From assembly GCA_913050055.1 (NCBI GenBank), contig CAJXAT010000001.1, positions 1 to 64,000 on the forward strand: a stretch of DNA of 64,000 bases, read 5' to 3'. This document shows, piece after piece, positions 35,196 to 44,091 of the stretch. The stretch comes from an uncultured Flammeovirgaceae bacterium (GTDB lineage: Bacteria > Bacteroidota > Bacteroidia > Cytophagales > Cyclobacteriaceae). Every line of letters starts with the position of its first letter. Positions within the stretch are counted from its first letter, which is position 1. Under the pieces are notes generated by a model, which saw only the letters and a program-made list of their open reading frames with translations, was not told where the DNA came from and made no database searches. The position numbers and the translations under genes are program-made.

Positions 35196-37808
35196 TTATG
35201 GATTGTTTAGTAAGGTGACACCTATCAAGGTCAAAGAGGTAATTAAGGAAGTCGAAATGGCAATAACATCTCCTGTATTAATCCCTACTTTATTGGGTTT
35301 TTCAGGCACAATAATTTCAGCTCCGGGAGCCATTTTAGGATAGGATTTTATACCCAGAAAACTATTGGTTCTTGCAGCATTACCATTGGCATAAACAACG
35401 TAGGCATTTCTTTTTTTGGCCCTATTATTGAAGCCACCCGCTTCATTGATATAATATTTGAGTCCCTTGGAAGATTCAAATCCTATGGTATTGGGATATA
35501 AAACATTACCGATTACCCTGATTGTGCTCATCTTTTTGGGAATATTAATAATATCACCATCCTCCAAAACTAAATCATCAATGGATCCTGGTTTTGATAA
35601 AATCTTATTCAAATTTAAGGCGATAGATTCAGCTTCTTTTGGATTGATATCTATATCGGAGTTATTGTTAGAGATTTCTTTTATTCTATTTTTTTGAGCA
35701 AGGTCCGACAAATTTTCATTCTCAGGGTTGTATTTATTTTGATCATAGCCCAATTCCTCATTTATTTTATCGATGACGACTAAATCGGATTCGCTGTAAA
35801 AGCTGGTATCCATATGGTTTAAAAAATTCAGGAGATTAGATTTCTTTTCCTGTTGATCATTACTGTTGCGGTTAAATTCGGATTTTCGAATTAAGGTAGC
35901 CCCTGCGGCATAGGCAAATTCATTTAGGCCATTTGCCTTGCGTATGACATCCGAAATCCTTTCATCAGCAGATTCGATAGGATAAGTTCCGGGTAAATGT
36001 ACTTGTCCTAAAATTTGAATAGATTTCTCTTCAAAATAATTAGGATTTTTTCTAATGGTGATGTGATCAAAGGGTCTTAGGAGAAACTCATTAGCTGAGA
36101 TTTCAAGATCTTCATTTATCGCCAATTGTTCTGTTTCGATTTGGGCATAGGCAGATTGTTGAAGCGGCCTTCTTGAAATAAAAGCAGTGCCTCCGATCGC
36201 TGCTTTTTTAAATCCTTTGGCTTGAAAAATCAAATCTTCCATTGAGAGATTATCAGAAAAGCGATAAACGCCAGGATTATTTATTTCGCCCGTAATGCGG
36301 ACAAATTGTTCCTCTTCAAAATCATAAATAGAATTGATCTGAAGGACGTCTTCTTTTTGCAGTGTTACCTCCCCCATTTCACCACTTAGAATTTTTTCAA
36401 GGTTTAAGGTGAGTGTTTCAACGCTATAATCTGGATGCATTCTCGTTAACAAGGCCCGTCCCGTAAAGGCATCCCCTGTTAAACCATCGGCTAGGTCTAT
36501 CAATTTTTTTAAGTTTAAATCATCCGTCAAAGCATAAGGCCCAGGTCTAAAGACTGAACCTTTTATAATTACACGATTTTCAAATCTATTTTGAATTTCT
36601 CCTATGCTGAATACATCACCATCGTGCAGGTTAAATTCGTTGAATTGAGATTTATAGATATCTAATACTTGCTTTGAAGCGTCGTTATTACGGATGACAC
36701 TGATTCTTTTCTCATAGGCATTGGAAGTAAAACCACTCGCGTAGGTGAGCAAATCCCCAAATGTTTCATTTTCCAGAGTTTCATAGAAGCCGGGACGTTT
36801 GACGGCCCCTTGCAATTCAATTCTATTGGCATAAGGTCCGATAATGATGACATCATCATGCTGGAGATGCACATTGCTATTCGTATTGCCTTTCAATAAA
36901 AAATCATATATATCAACCGTAGCGATCTGCTCACTTTGTCGGTACACCTTGATGTCTCTGAGGGTGCCCATCAAAGTTGGCCCACCGGCAGCATATAACG
37001 CATTGAATACCGTAGATAGCGCATTGATGGTGTACGTCCCCGGGACGTTTACTTCACCTACAATGTTGATACTGATGTTTCGAATCATACCAATAGACAC
37101 CTGTAAAAAAGTACTGGGTGCGGCACCAGATAACTCAACATAAACCCCAGCAAGTCGATTTTTTATTTTTGTCTGGGCTTCCTTCAAAGTGAGTCCATTC
37201 AAATAAATGGGCCCCACATTACTCAGGAATAGTTGGCCATTGGGTTGAATGGATTCGGTATAATTCCATTCGGAGGCGCCAAAAATATCAATGACGATTT
37301 CATCACCGACTCCGAGCACATAATCTGGCGGGGGCGGAAAATTGAGGCTGGTTTCAAAGCTCAATTCTCTGGAATCGTCATTAAAAACACTATAACCAAA
37401 GTTTTGATTTATGGGTAAATCTTCTAGTTCTATTTCTTTTTTCTCTTCCTCGAAAGCCAACTGTGTCAAATAATCGGTCAACACTTCTTTCTTTTTTTCT
37501 TCTTGAAAATCAGAAAGGCTTGATTTTCGTTTATTGTCTGCGGCACGTATTTTGTTGATTCTCCTTGAGAGTTTGCTGATTTCCATGGCAGACAAACCTT
37601 CTGATCTCGCATATTGGACAATATTTTGATCAGAATAGCCCATGCCTTTGGCACGCTGCATCATCATGCGTATCTGATCATCAGAAAGATTGTCAACTTT
37701 CACAGATTGGGCTTTTCCCATACTTTGCGCGGTGACCATTTCTAGACTACAGGTCCCGATGAATAAAGCAAAAAAGAGGATTACAGAAATCCTAGAATAT
37801 TTGTGCAT
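35196..37808 (-). CDS. Wza-like polysaccharide export protein with multiple SLBB domains
   Basis: This 870-residue protein has a signal peptide (SVILFFALFIGTCSLEMVTAQ), an N-terminal helical segment with VDNLSDDQIRMMMQRAKGMG, a Poly_export domain starting DYVLGVGDEIVIDIFGASEW near 160-180, and at least five SLBB repeats marked by INIVGEVNVPGTY, IELQGAVKRPGFYE, VIIKGSVFRPGPY, VRITGEINNPGVY and IQILGQVHLPGTY. A C-terminal hydrophobic segment ends the protein. E. coli Wza is under 400 residues; the long form with extra SLBB units is usual in Bacteroidota. It forms the outer-membrane export channel. ATG 37808 is chosen over an upstream TTG at 37835, because the signal peptide follows it. Confidence 0.92.
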   Translation of the reverse strand: MHKYSRISVILFFALFIGTCSLEMVTAQSMGKAQSVKVDNLSDDQIRMMMQRAKGMGYSDQNIVQYARSEGLSAMEISKLSRRINKIRAADNKRKSSLSDFQEEKKKEVLTDYLTQLAFEEEKKEIELEDLPINQNFGYSVFNDDSRELSFETSLNFPPPPDYVLGVGDEIVIDIFGASEWNYTESIQPNGQLFLSNVGPIYLNGLTLKEAQTKIKNRLAGVYVELSGAAPSTFLQVSIGMIRNISINIVGEVNVPGTYTINALSTVFNALYAAGGPTLMGTLRDIKVYRQSEQIATVDIYDFLLKGNTNSNVHLQHDDVIIIGPYANRIELQGAVKRPGFYETLENETFGDLLTYASGFTSNAYEKRISVIRNNDASKQVLDIYKSQFNEFNLHDGDVFSIGEIQNRFENRVIIKGSVFRPGPYALTDDLNLKKLIDLADGLTGDAFTGRALLTRMHPDYSVETLTLNLEKILSGEMGEVTLQKEDVLQINSIYDFEEEQFVRITGEINNPGVYRFSDNLSMEDLIFQAKGFKKAAIGGTAFISRRPLQQSAYAQIETEQLAINEDLEISANEFLLRPFDHITIRKNPNYFEEKSIQILGQVHLPGTYPIESADERISDVIRKANGLNEFAYAAGATLIRKSEFNRNSNDQQEKKSNLLNFLNHMDTSFYSESDLVVIDKINEELGYDQNKYNPENENLSDLAQKNRIKEISNNNSDIDINPKEAESIALNLNKILSKPGSIDDLVLEDGDIINIPKKMSTIRVIGNVLYPNTIGFESSKGLKYYINEAGGFNNRAKKRNAYVVYANGNAARTNSFLGIKSYPKMAPGAEIIVPEKPNKVGINTGDVIAISTSLITSLTLIGVTLLNNP

Positions 37809-37832
37809 AGGTATGCTTTTATTGACAGTCAG

Positions 37833-37840
37833 CAAATTTA
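37833..37840 (-). promoter_or_regulatory. Possible -7 promoter element for the polysaccharide export operon
   Basis: TAAATTTG on the minus strand matches TAnnTTTG exactly and lies 24 bases before the Wza-like ATG. A TTTTTTG sits upstream but only 13 bases away, too close for the usual -33 spacing. If real, it would drive the operon from wza through the DUF1972 glycosyltransferase. Confidence 0.4.
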
Positions 37841-37925
37841 ATTAATTAATAATCAAAAAAGCACGCATCTATTTATTTCCATTGGGGAATGTTATAGGTG
37901 GGGGGATGGAAAAATGATTTTCCTA

Positions 37926-38690
37926 TCAGAAGTTTTTTTCTTTTCCCTGAACTAAAAAATAGGGATTTAATAAGTTTTCTTTATTATAGTTTACGGGAGT
38001 TTGAGAGTTTTGGATGATCACCTTGCCTCCTGCTTCTTCAACGATTATTTGAGCAGCAGCGGTATCCCATTCCATTGTAGGAGCAAACCGAGGATATAAA
38101 TGGGCTTCGCCTTCTGCAACCATGAGCAGTTTCAATGAACTGCCTTTAGATAGGATTTCGGGTTTGATTAAGTTATCTAAAAATACTTGAGTCTCGGCGT
38201 TGAGGTGAGAGCGAGAGGCCACCACATTAAGTCCAGATTGTTGGAGATCAAAGGAGGTACACTGAATCATTTGTCCATTTTTTTGAGCGCCGGATGCTTT
38301 GATGGCAGAATATAGATCAGCAGTGACGGGCGTTTGCACAACTCCGAGTATGGGCTGATGATGGTGTATCAGGGCAATGTTCACGGTGAACTCTCCATTC
38401 CTTTTGATAAATTCTTTAGTCCCATCTAATGGATCTATCAGCCAAAAAGTTTCCCAACTTTTTCTTTGTGAAAAAGGAATTTGAGCGCCTTCCTCACTTA
38501 AAATTGGAATACCGGTTTTTTCGAGTACGGCGGCAATGACCTGATGGGCCGCTTGATCTGCGCGGGTCAGTGGGGATTGATCATCTTTGGCTTCTATTTC
38601 AAAATCACCAGAATGATAGACTTTGAGTATTTCCTCACTGGCCATGCTTGCCGCAATTTTGGCCTGTTCGAGTAATGAATTTAGGTTCAT
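37926..38690 (-). CDS. cysQ: 3'(2'),5'-bisphosphate nucleotidase
   Basis: This 254-residue inositol-monophosphatase-fold enzyme removes the 3'-phosphate from PAP (and PAPS), recycling the by-product of sulfotransfer in the cytoplasm. Metal-binding residues are visible as EE at 66-67 (LSEEGAQ), DPLDGT at 86-91 and WDTAAAQ near 208. It is the last gene of the block cysC-cysD-cysN-cysQ on the minus strand. CysQ is needed when PAPS is used by a reductase or sulfotransferase; neither is encoded here. Length is normal and all key residues are present. Confidence 0.93.
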   Translation of the reverse strand: MNLNSLLEQAKIAASMASEEILKVYHSGDFEIEAKDDQSPLTRADQAAHQVIAAVLEKTGIPILSEEGAQIPFSQRKSWETFWLIDPLDGTKEFIKRNGEFTVNIALIHHHQPILGVVQTPVTADLYSAIKASGAQKNGQMIQCTSFDLQQSGLNVVASRSHLNAETQVFLDNLIKPEILSKGSSLKLLMVAEGEAHLYPRFAPTMEWDTAAAQIIVEEAGGKVIIQNSQTPVNYNKENLLNPYFLVQGKEKNF

Positions 38691-38704
38691 AATAGAGAAT
38701 GGAT

Positions 38705-39964
38705 TTAAATGATCATACCTGCGGCCACGGTTTCATGGGTGGACTCATCTATTAAAATAATACTACCCGTTGTTCTGTTTTTTCTATAGGCATCCGTTAA
38801 CAAAGGCTTGGTAGTACGCAGTTGTACTCGCGCCACGTCGTTCATGCCAATGTTGAGGTTTTCAACATTCCGATGCAGGGTATTTACATCTAACTCGTAT
38901 CGAATATTTTTAATAATGGCTTTGGCTTCTGATGTGGTATGCTTAATGATGTATTTTGATTTAGGATGGGGCGCTTTAGTATCGAGCCAACACATCATGA
39001 TCTCAATGTCTTGATTGAGGTCGGGTTGATTATTGGACCTCACCAACATATCGCCCCGGCTTACATCTACATCATCGGTGAGCTGTATGACAACCGACAT
39101 CGGAGCAAAGGCTTCAGATAGCGGACCGTTGAAGGTCTCAATAGATTTGATTGTTGATGTGAACCCTGAAGGGAGCACCGTAATTTCATCTCCCGGTTTG
39201 AAGACACCTCCTGCAATTCTTCCCGCATAGCCTCTGAAGTCGTGATAGGGGGCCATTTTGGGTCGAATGACCGTCTGTACAGGAAATCGACAATCAATGT
39301 GATTGTAATCACTACCGATATGTAAATTTTCTAAGGTGTAGAGAAGGGTAGATCCTTCATACCAAGACATTTTTTCACTGCGATTGACTACGTTGTCTCC
39401 ATTGAGGGCACTGATGGGGATAAAGCGGATGTCTGTGATATCTAACTTGGAAGAAAAACTTTCAAAATCTTTTTTAATTTTTTGAAAAACGGGTTCTTGG
39501 TAGTCAATCAAATCCATTTTATTTATACAAACGATCAGATGTGGGATTTGAAGTAAAGAAGCGATGATGGCATGTCTACAAGTTTGCTCCGCCACGCCAT
39601 GGCGAGCATCTATAAGGACCAAAGCGCAATTGGCAGTAGATGCGCCAGTGATCATATTCCTAGTGTATTGAATGTGACCGGGAGTATCTGCAATGATGAA
39701 TTTTCTTTTGGGTGTGGCGAAATAGCGATAGGCCACATCAATGGTGATGCCCTGTTCTCGTTCGGCTTTGAGTCCATCGGTAAGCAGAGATAAATCTGCC
39801 TGCGCCAATCCTTGGCGATTGCTCGATCTCTTGACTTGATCTAGCTGATCTTCAAAAATTGATTTGGTATCAAAAAGAAGTCTACCGATCAAGGTGCTTT
39901 TACCATCATCTACACTACCGGCTGTAGTGAACCGTAATAATTCCATATCTAAATAGGCATTCAT
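38705..39964 (-). CDS. cysN: Sulfate adenylyltransferase subunit 1 (GTPase)
   Basis: This 419-residue EF-Tu-like GTPase stimulates ATP sulfurylase. It has the P-loop GSVDDGKST at 16-24, the switch segment EREQGITIDVAYRYF, DTPGH near 93, and NKMD near 148, then two beta-barrel domains. It partners with CysD to make adenosine 5'-phosphosulfate from ATP and sulfate. There is no CysC domain fused at the C-terminus; a separate cysC lies upstream. It sits 12 bases after cysD, indicating co-transcription. Confidence 0.96.
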   Translation of the reverse strand: MNAYLDMELLRFTTAGSVDDGKSTLIGRLLFDTKSIFEDQLDQVKRSSNRQGLAQADLSLLTDGLKAEREQGITIDVAYRYFATPKRKFIIADTPGHIQYTRNMITGASTANCALVLIDARHGVAEQTCRHAIIASLLQIPHLIVCINKMDLIDYQEPVFQKIKKDFESFSSKLDITDIRFIPISALNGDNVVNRSEKMSWYEGSTLLYTLENLHIGSDYNHIDCRFPVQTVIRPKMAPYHDFRGYAGRIAGGVFKPGDEITVLPSGFTSTIKSIETFNGPLSEAFAPMSVVIQLTDDVDVSRGDMLVRSNNQPDLNQDIEIMMCWLDTKAPHPKSKYIIKHTTSEAKAIIKNIRYELDVNTLHRNVENLNIGMNDVARVQLRTTKPLLTDAYRKNRTTGSIILIDESTHETVAAGMII

Positions 39965-39976
39965 ATTGGTGAATTT

Positions 39977-40882
39977 TTAAAAATAACCTTGTTTTTTTCG
40001 ATCTTCCATAGATGTTTCAGATCGCTTATCGTCTGCTCGATTACCTCGCTCAGTCTGACGCGCTGCAGCTACTTCATCTACGATTTTCTCTAATGTGTCG
40101 GCATCTGATTCATCCCCTCCTGTGATAGTGATGTCGCCCAAAGTACGAAAACGAATTTTTTTGTGTATCGGGGTTTCTGTTTCGTTCAAATGGATGTGCT
40201 CTGATACGGGCAGCCAGGTGTCATTGCGACGGATGACTTCGCGTTGGTGCGCAAAATAAAGGGACGGAATCTGAATATTTTCGGCTAAAATGTATTGCCA
40301 AACATCCATTTCTGTCCAATTGCTCAAGGGAAACACTCGAAAATGCTCTCCATGATCATGTTTGCCATTGAACATATTCCATAATTCTGGACGTTGATTT
40401 TTAGGATCCCATTGTCCAAATTCATCTCGATGCGAAAAAAACCTTTCTTTAGCCCGGGCTTTTTCTTCGTCCCGTCGCGCGCCACCCACACAAGCATCAA
40501 ACTGATGTAAATCGATGGTGTCGAGAAGGGTATTGGTTTGCAGGACATTTCTGGAAGCATTTTTACCTCGTTCCTCCGTAGATCTTCCAGAATGAATAGA
40601 ATCTTGAACCAATCCTACGATGAGTCGGACGTCTAAATCAGCTACTATTTGATCTCTGAATATCATGGTTTCAGGAAAATTATGTCCCGTATCAATGTGA
40701 ACCAGAGGAAAGGGAATTTTAGCTGGATAAAAGGCTTTTTTAGTAAGATGTGTTACTACGATGGAATCTTTACCTCCTGAGAAAAGGATGCAGGGATTTT
40801 CAAATTGTGCAAAAACTTCGCGAAGAATAAAAATAGATTCACTTTCTAATTCATCTAAATGTGTAAGGTTATAATTACTCAT
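39977..40882 (-). CDS. cysD: Sulfate adenylyltransferase subunit 2
   Basis: This 301-residue PP-loop ATPase forms APS from sulfate and ATP with CysN. The PP-loop SGGKDS is at 35-40, followed by HIDTGHNFPETM, and the C-terminal TGGDESDADTLEKIVDEV segment with an arginine-rich tail typical of CysD. The start ATG overlaps the cysC stop as ATGA, so the genes are coupled. Length matches the family. The block lies inside a polysaccharide locus rather than next to sulfite reductase genes, which hints at a role in sulfation. Confidence 0.97.
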   Translation of the reverse strand: MSNYNLTHLDELESESIFILREVFAQFENPCILFSGGKDSIVVTHLTKKAFYPAKIPFPLVHIDTGHNFPETMIFRDQIVADLDVRLIVGLVQDSIHSGRSTEERGKNASRNVLQTNTLLDTIDLHQFDACVGGARRDEEKARAKERFFSHRDEFGQWDPKNQRPELWNMFNGKHDHGEHFRVFPLSNWTEMDVWQYILAENIQIPSLYFAHQREVIRRNDTWLPVSEHIHLNETETPIHKKIRFRTLGDITITGGDESDADTLEKIVDEVAAARQTERGNRADDKRSETSMEDRKKQGYF

Positions 40883-41475
40883 TCAAGCTTTAGTTTGGGT
40901 TCAATAAAATCAAGTAATTTTTTTAAGGATAACTCTGGAGGGTCCGTTTCAGTATTGACGGTCAAGTCGGGTTCCTTTGGATTCTCAAAGGGGGCATCAA
41001 TTCCCGTAAAATTAGGGATTAATCCTTTACGGGCTTTGTCATAGAGGCCTTTAACGTCCCTTTTTTCACATACGCGCAAGGGGCAATCGATAAAAATCTC
41101 TATAAAATTTTCGGAACCGATCAGTCTTTGCGCTTGCGCACGATCAGCTGCAAGTGGAGAAATAAAAGCGGACAATACAATGATACCGGCCTCGTTGAAC
41201 AACCGAGCCACTTCTGCAATTCGACGAATATTCTCTGTCCGATCCTTACTGGAAAATCCTAAGTCATTATTAAGACCTAAACGAATATTGTCGCCATCTA
41301 ATAGGTAAGTTTTATAACCTTTTTGATGCAAAATAGCCTCTATATTTCCAGCGAGGGTAGATTTACCCGAGCCTGAAAGGCCAACCAACCAAATCACCTT
41401 AGCTTGGTGGCCATTATTTTTCAATCGATCGGACTTGCCGATCGGATGGGTATGCCGGATGAGGTTTTCATTCAT
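40879..41475 (-). CDS. cysC: Adenylylsulfate kinase
   Basis: This 198-residue kinase phosphorylates APS to PAPS, the universal sulfate donor. It has the P-loop GLSGSGKST at 32-40, LLDGDNIRLGLNNDLGFS near 60-77, the ENIRRIAEVARLF segment, and FIDCPLRVCEKRDVKGLYDKA near 130. ATG 41475 is chosen because it overlaps the upstream DUF2061 stop by 8 bases; an in-frame ATG at 41514 would overlap much further. It is coupled to cysD downstream. Free-standing CysC in an exopolysaccharide region suggests PAPS for sulfated products. Confidence 0.95.
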   Translation of the reverse strand: MNENLIRHTHPIGKSDRLKNNGHQAKVIWLVGLSGSGKSTLAGNIEAILHQKGYKTYLLDGDNIRLGLNNDLGFSSKDRTENIRRIAEVARLFNEAGIIVLSAFISPLAADRAQAQRLIGSENFIEIFIDCPLRVCEKRDVKGLYDKARKGLIPNFTGIDAPFENPKEPDLTVNTETDPPELSLKKLLDFIEPKLKLE

Positions 41476-41689
41476 TTTTTCGACCAAATTTGATACTGAA
41501 CCATACGCGTTCATGAAAATAGTAAAGCACCATTTTGAGGATAGTTTCAGCTATGGCCACACCGGTAGCTTTTTTAATAGCCTGAGCATCATCTCCAAAA
41601 AAGGCCAAGGCCAATAAGAAAGTCGTGGTAGAGGCAATGATGCGCCAGGTGATTGCCTTTGAAATATGTCTTAGTTTATTTTGATCCAT
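41468..41689 (-). CDS. DUF2061 small membrane protein
   Basis: This 73-residue protein opens LRHISKAITWRIIASTTTFLL, the hallmark of DUF2061 membrane proteins, and has two hydrophobic segments (about 13-30 and 42-58) with the YYFHERVWFSIKFG ending that is strongly conserved in the family. Its function is unknown. Members are often linked to sulfate activation or sulfated-product genes; here it is coupled to cysC by an 8-base overlap. It could help in sulfate uptake or in envelope delivery of sulfated material, but neither is shown. Confidence 0.85.
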   Translation of the reverse strand: MDQNKLRHISKAITWRIIASTTTFLLALAFFGDDAQAIKKATGVAIAETILKMVLYYFHERVWFSIKFGRKNE

Positions 41690-41749
41690 TAGTTAATTCT
41701 TACCGCAAGATTAGATAAAAGATCATTAATCTTTATCCTGCTCCTCCTA

Positions 41750-42694
41750 TTATTTCTCTGGTTTCCTTATTGGCTTAAAGGTGTCTACCGTTATTTTGAG
41801 GCCTTCTGATCTTGTAAATTGGGGTCTCCAGTCCAGCAGTTCTTTGGCTAAGGAAATGTCAGGTTTTCGTTGTTTGGGATCGTCTTCTGGCAAGGCCTGA
41901 TAGCTGATGGTGGATGAACTTTGGGTGAGTTGCAAAATTTCTTGAGCAAATTCATTGATGGTAACTTCCTGAGGGTTTCCAATATTTACAGGATAGGCAT
42001 AGTCGCTGAGAAGTAACCTAAAAATACCCTCTATCAAATCATCAACATAGGTGAAGGATCTTGTTTGGCTGCCATCTCCAAAAGCAGTGAGCGGCTTATC
42101 CTGAAGTGCTTGCCCAAAAAAGGTAGGAAGTACCCGACCGTCATTTAATCTCATTCGAGGGCCGAAGGTATTGAAAATACGTACAATTCTCGTTTCCAAT
42201 TGATGGTAGGTATGGTAAGCCATGGTCAATGCTTCTTGGAATCGCTTGGCTTCATCATAAACACCTCTTGGACCAATGGGATTTACATTGCCCCAATAAT
42301 CTTCCTTTTGGGGGTGTACCAAGGGGTCTCCATAAACTTCCGAGGTAGAGGCAATCAATATTCTTGCTTTTTTTTCTTTGGCCAAACCGAGGCAGTTTAA
42401 GGTACCTAAGGATCCTACCTTCATCGTTTGAATGGGCATTTTCAGATAATCGATGGGGCTCGCAGGAGAGGCAAAATGTAAAATGTAATCTAAAGGTCCG
42501 GGTACATGAATGAACTTGGTGACGTCGTGCTCATGAAATTCGAAATTTGATTTTTTAAATAGATGTTCGATGTTTTCTATGGATCCCGTACTTAAATTAT
42601 CCATGGCGATGACCTGGTAATTTTCTTTGATGAATCGATCACATAAATGAGAGCCTAAAAATCCAGCACCCCCAGTGACTAATATTTTTTTCAT
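41750..42694 (-). CDS. UDP-glucuronate decarboxylase (UDP-xylose synthase)-like SDR
   Basis: This 314-residue extended SDR has [10 protein letters not shown] at the N-terminus, [20 protein letters not shown] near 69-88 (a UXS hallmark), [15 protein letters not shown], the catalytic YDEAK in [13 protein letters not shown] near 145, and [17 protein letters not shown]. It would convert UDP-glucuronate to UDP-xylose with bound NAD+. The start overlaps the rfbC stop by 4 bases. UDP-xylose would feed the glycosyltransferases of this locus. No UDP-glucose dehydrogenase gene is present in the window to supply its substrate. Confidence 0.9.
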   Translation of the reverse strand: MKKILVTGGAGFLGSHLCDRFIKENYQVIAMDNLSTGSIENIEHLFKKSNFEFHEHDVTKFIHVPGPLDYILHFASPASPIDYLKMPIQTMKVGSLGTLNCLGLAKEKKARILIASTSEVYGDPLVHPQKEDYWGNVNPIGPRGVYDEAKRFQEALTMAYHTYHQLETRIVRIFNTFGPRMRLNDGRVLPTFFGQALQDKPLTAFGDGSQTRSFTYVDDLIEGIFRLLLSDYAYPVNIGNPQEVTINEFAQEILQLTQSSSTISYQALPEDDPKQRKPDISLAKELLDWRPQFTRSEGLKITVDTFKPIRKPEK

Positions 42695-43230
42695 AATTCG
42701 TCTTCAATTTCATTAAAACTTTGACTGGCCAAATCTTTAGGAGAGAACAAGGCGCCTTTAAAATCTTCCGTGATGTTAAGTTTTGGATCATAGATACTCA
42801 AACTACGTTCTGAGGCCGCGCGATAGGGCCGATCTACCGCATATTGAAAACAGGTATGGTCTTCCAAGGTAAAATAGCCATGAGCAAAGCCTTTAGGAAC
42901 CCACAAGGCTTTATCTGGGCTATCTAATTTTATTTTGTAATATTTTAGATAAGTTTCAGATGTTTTTCTTAAATCAACAACCAGGTCAATGACCGCTCCG
43001 CTGAGTGCCAAAACAATTTTCGTTTGCGCAAAGGGATGCAGCTGAAAATGAAGACCCCTGAATACATTTTTTTTTGACTGCGCAATATTGATTTGTTCAA
43101 CAGAAAAATCGAGTCCAAATTTTTTAAATCGGGTAAGATTGAAGGCTTCCATAAAATAGCCACGGTCATCACCATGCAAATCATGATGAATCACAAAGCA
43201 ATCTTTGAGCGGCGTGGGTTTAATTTCCAT
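42691..43230 (-). CDS. rfbC: dTDP-4-dehydrorhamnose 3,5-epimerase
   Basis: This 179-residue cupin-type enzyme epimerises dTDP-4-keto-6-deoxyglucose at C3 and C5. It has [39 protein letters not shown] with the active-site histidine in the RGLHFQ motif near 59, and a [13 protein letters not shown] segment near 110. The ATG lies within the rfbA stop region (11-base overlap). Together with RfbA and RfbB this gives dTDP-4-keto-L-rhamnose; the reductase RfbD is not encoded nearby. Confidence 0.95.
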   Translation of the reverse strand: MEIKPTPLKDCFVIHHDLHGDDRGYFMEAFNLTRFKKFGLDFSVEQINIAQSKKNVFRGLHFQLHPFAQTKIVLALSGAVIDLVVDLRKTSETYLKYYKIKLDSPDKALWVPKGFAHGYFTLEDHTCFQYAVDRPYRAASERSLSIYDPKLNITEDFKGALFSPKDLASQSFNEIEDEL

Positions 43231-44086
43231 CGACTAATTTTATTATATAATTACCATAACCACTTTTTTGCAAGGGGACCGCAATCTGGTGGAGTTGATC
43301 CGCATCGATGAAGCCCATTTTATAGGCAACTTCTTCAATACAACCAATCTTAAGTCCTTGGCGAGATTCAATGGCCCTGACAAAATCACCTGCCTCCAAC
43401 AGGGATTCAATGGTTCCTGTATCTAACCAGGCGGTCCCTCGATCTAATACTTCTACTGTTAATTTTCCCTGCTTTAAATATTCGTTATTTACGGCAGTAA
43501 TTTCCAGTTCACCTCGGGCACTGGGCTCGATATTTTTTGCAATGTCCACCACGTCTTGATCGTAAAAATACAAACCGGGAACCGCATATTTTGATTTGGG
43601 ATGCGTAGGTTTTTCTTCAATTGACAAGGCCTTTTTTTGATCGTCAAATACCACGACACCATATCTTTCGGGATCATTTACTCGATAAGCAAAGATGATC
43701 CCACCCTGTGGATTGATGCAATTTTGTAATTTTTGAGACAATCCAGAGGCATAAAAAATATTATCACCCAAGACCAATGCAACTTTTTCTCTCCGGATGA
43801 ATTCCGCTCCGATGATAAAAGCTTGAGCCAAACCTTCGGGTTCGGGTTGAACCGCATATTCAAAATGACAGCCTAAATTCGCTCCGTTGCCGAGCAGTTG
43901 CTGGAACACTGGGAGGTCTCTTGGCGTGGAGATGATTAGGATTTCCCGGATGCCTGCTAGCATCAAAACTGACAGGGGATAATAAATCATGGGTTTGTCG
44001 TATACAGGAAGCATTTGTTTGCTTATTGCAAGGGTCAATGGGTGCAATCGAGTTCCTGAGCCACCCGCCAAAATCATGCCTTTCAT
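43220..44086 (-). CDS. rfbA: Glucose-1-phosphate thymidylyltransferase
   Basis: This 288-residue nucleotidyltransferase joins dTTP and glucose-1-phosphate to make dTDP-glucose. It opens [20 protein letters not shown], with [29 protein letters not shown] (metal site DN) and [16 protein letters not shown] near 219. The C-terminus binds the allosteric dTDP-rhamnose in typical members. It begins 5 bases after the rfbB stop, so the three rfb genes and the xylose synthase form one operon. Confidence 0.97.
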   Translation of the reverse strand: MKGMILAGGSGTRLHPLTLAISKQMLPVYDKPMIYYPLSVLMLAGIREILIISTPRDLPVFQQLLGNGANLGCHFEYAVQPEPEGLAQAFIIGAEFIRREKVALVLGDNIFYASGLSQKLQNCINPQGGIIFAYRVNDPERYGVVVFDDQKKALSIEEKPTHPKSKYAVPGLYFYDQDVVDIAKNIEPSARGELEITAVNNEYLKQGKLTVEVLDRGTAWLDTGTIESLLEAGDFVRAIESRQGLKIGCIEEVAYKMGFIDADQLHQIAVPLQKSGYGNYIIKLVDGN

Positions 44087-44091
44087 ATCTT

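Noticed and set aside
37908-37923. GGAAAAATGATTTTCC near-palindrome after cysQ as a terminator
   Set aside because: Short AT-rich arms, no U-run after it, and likely chance in AT-rich DNA.
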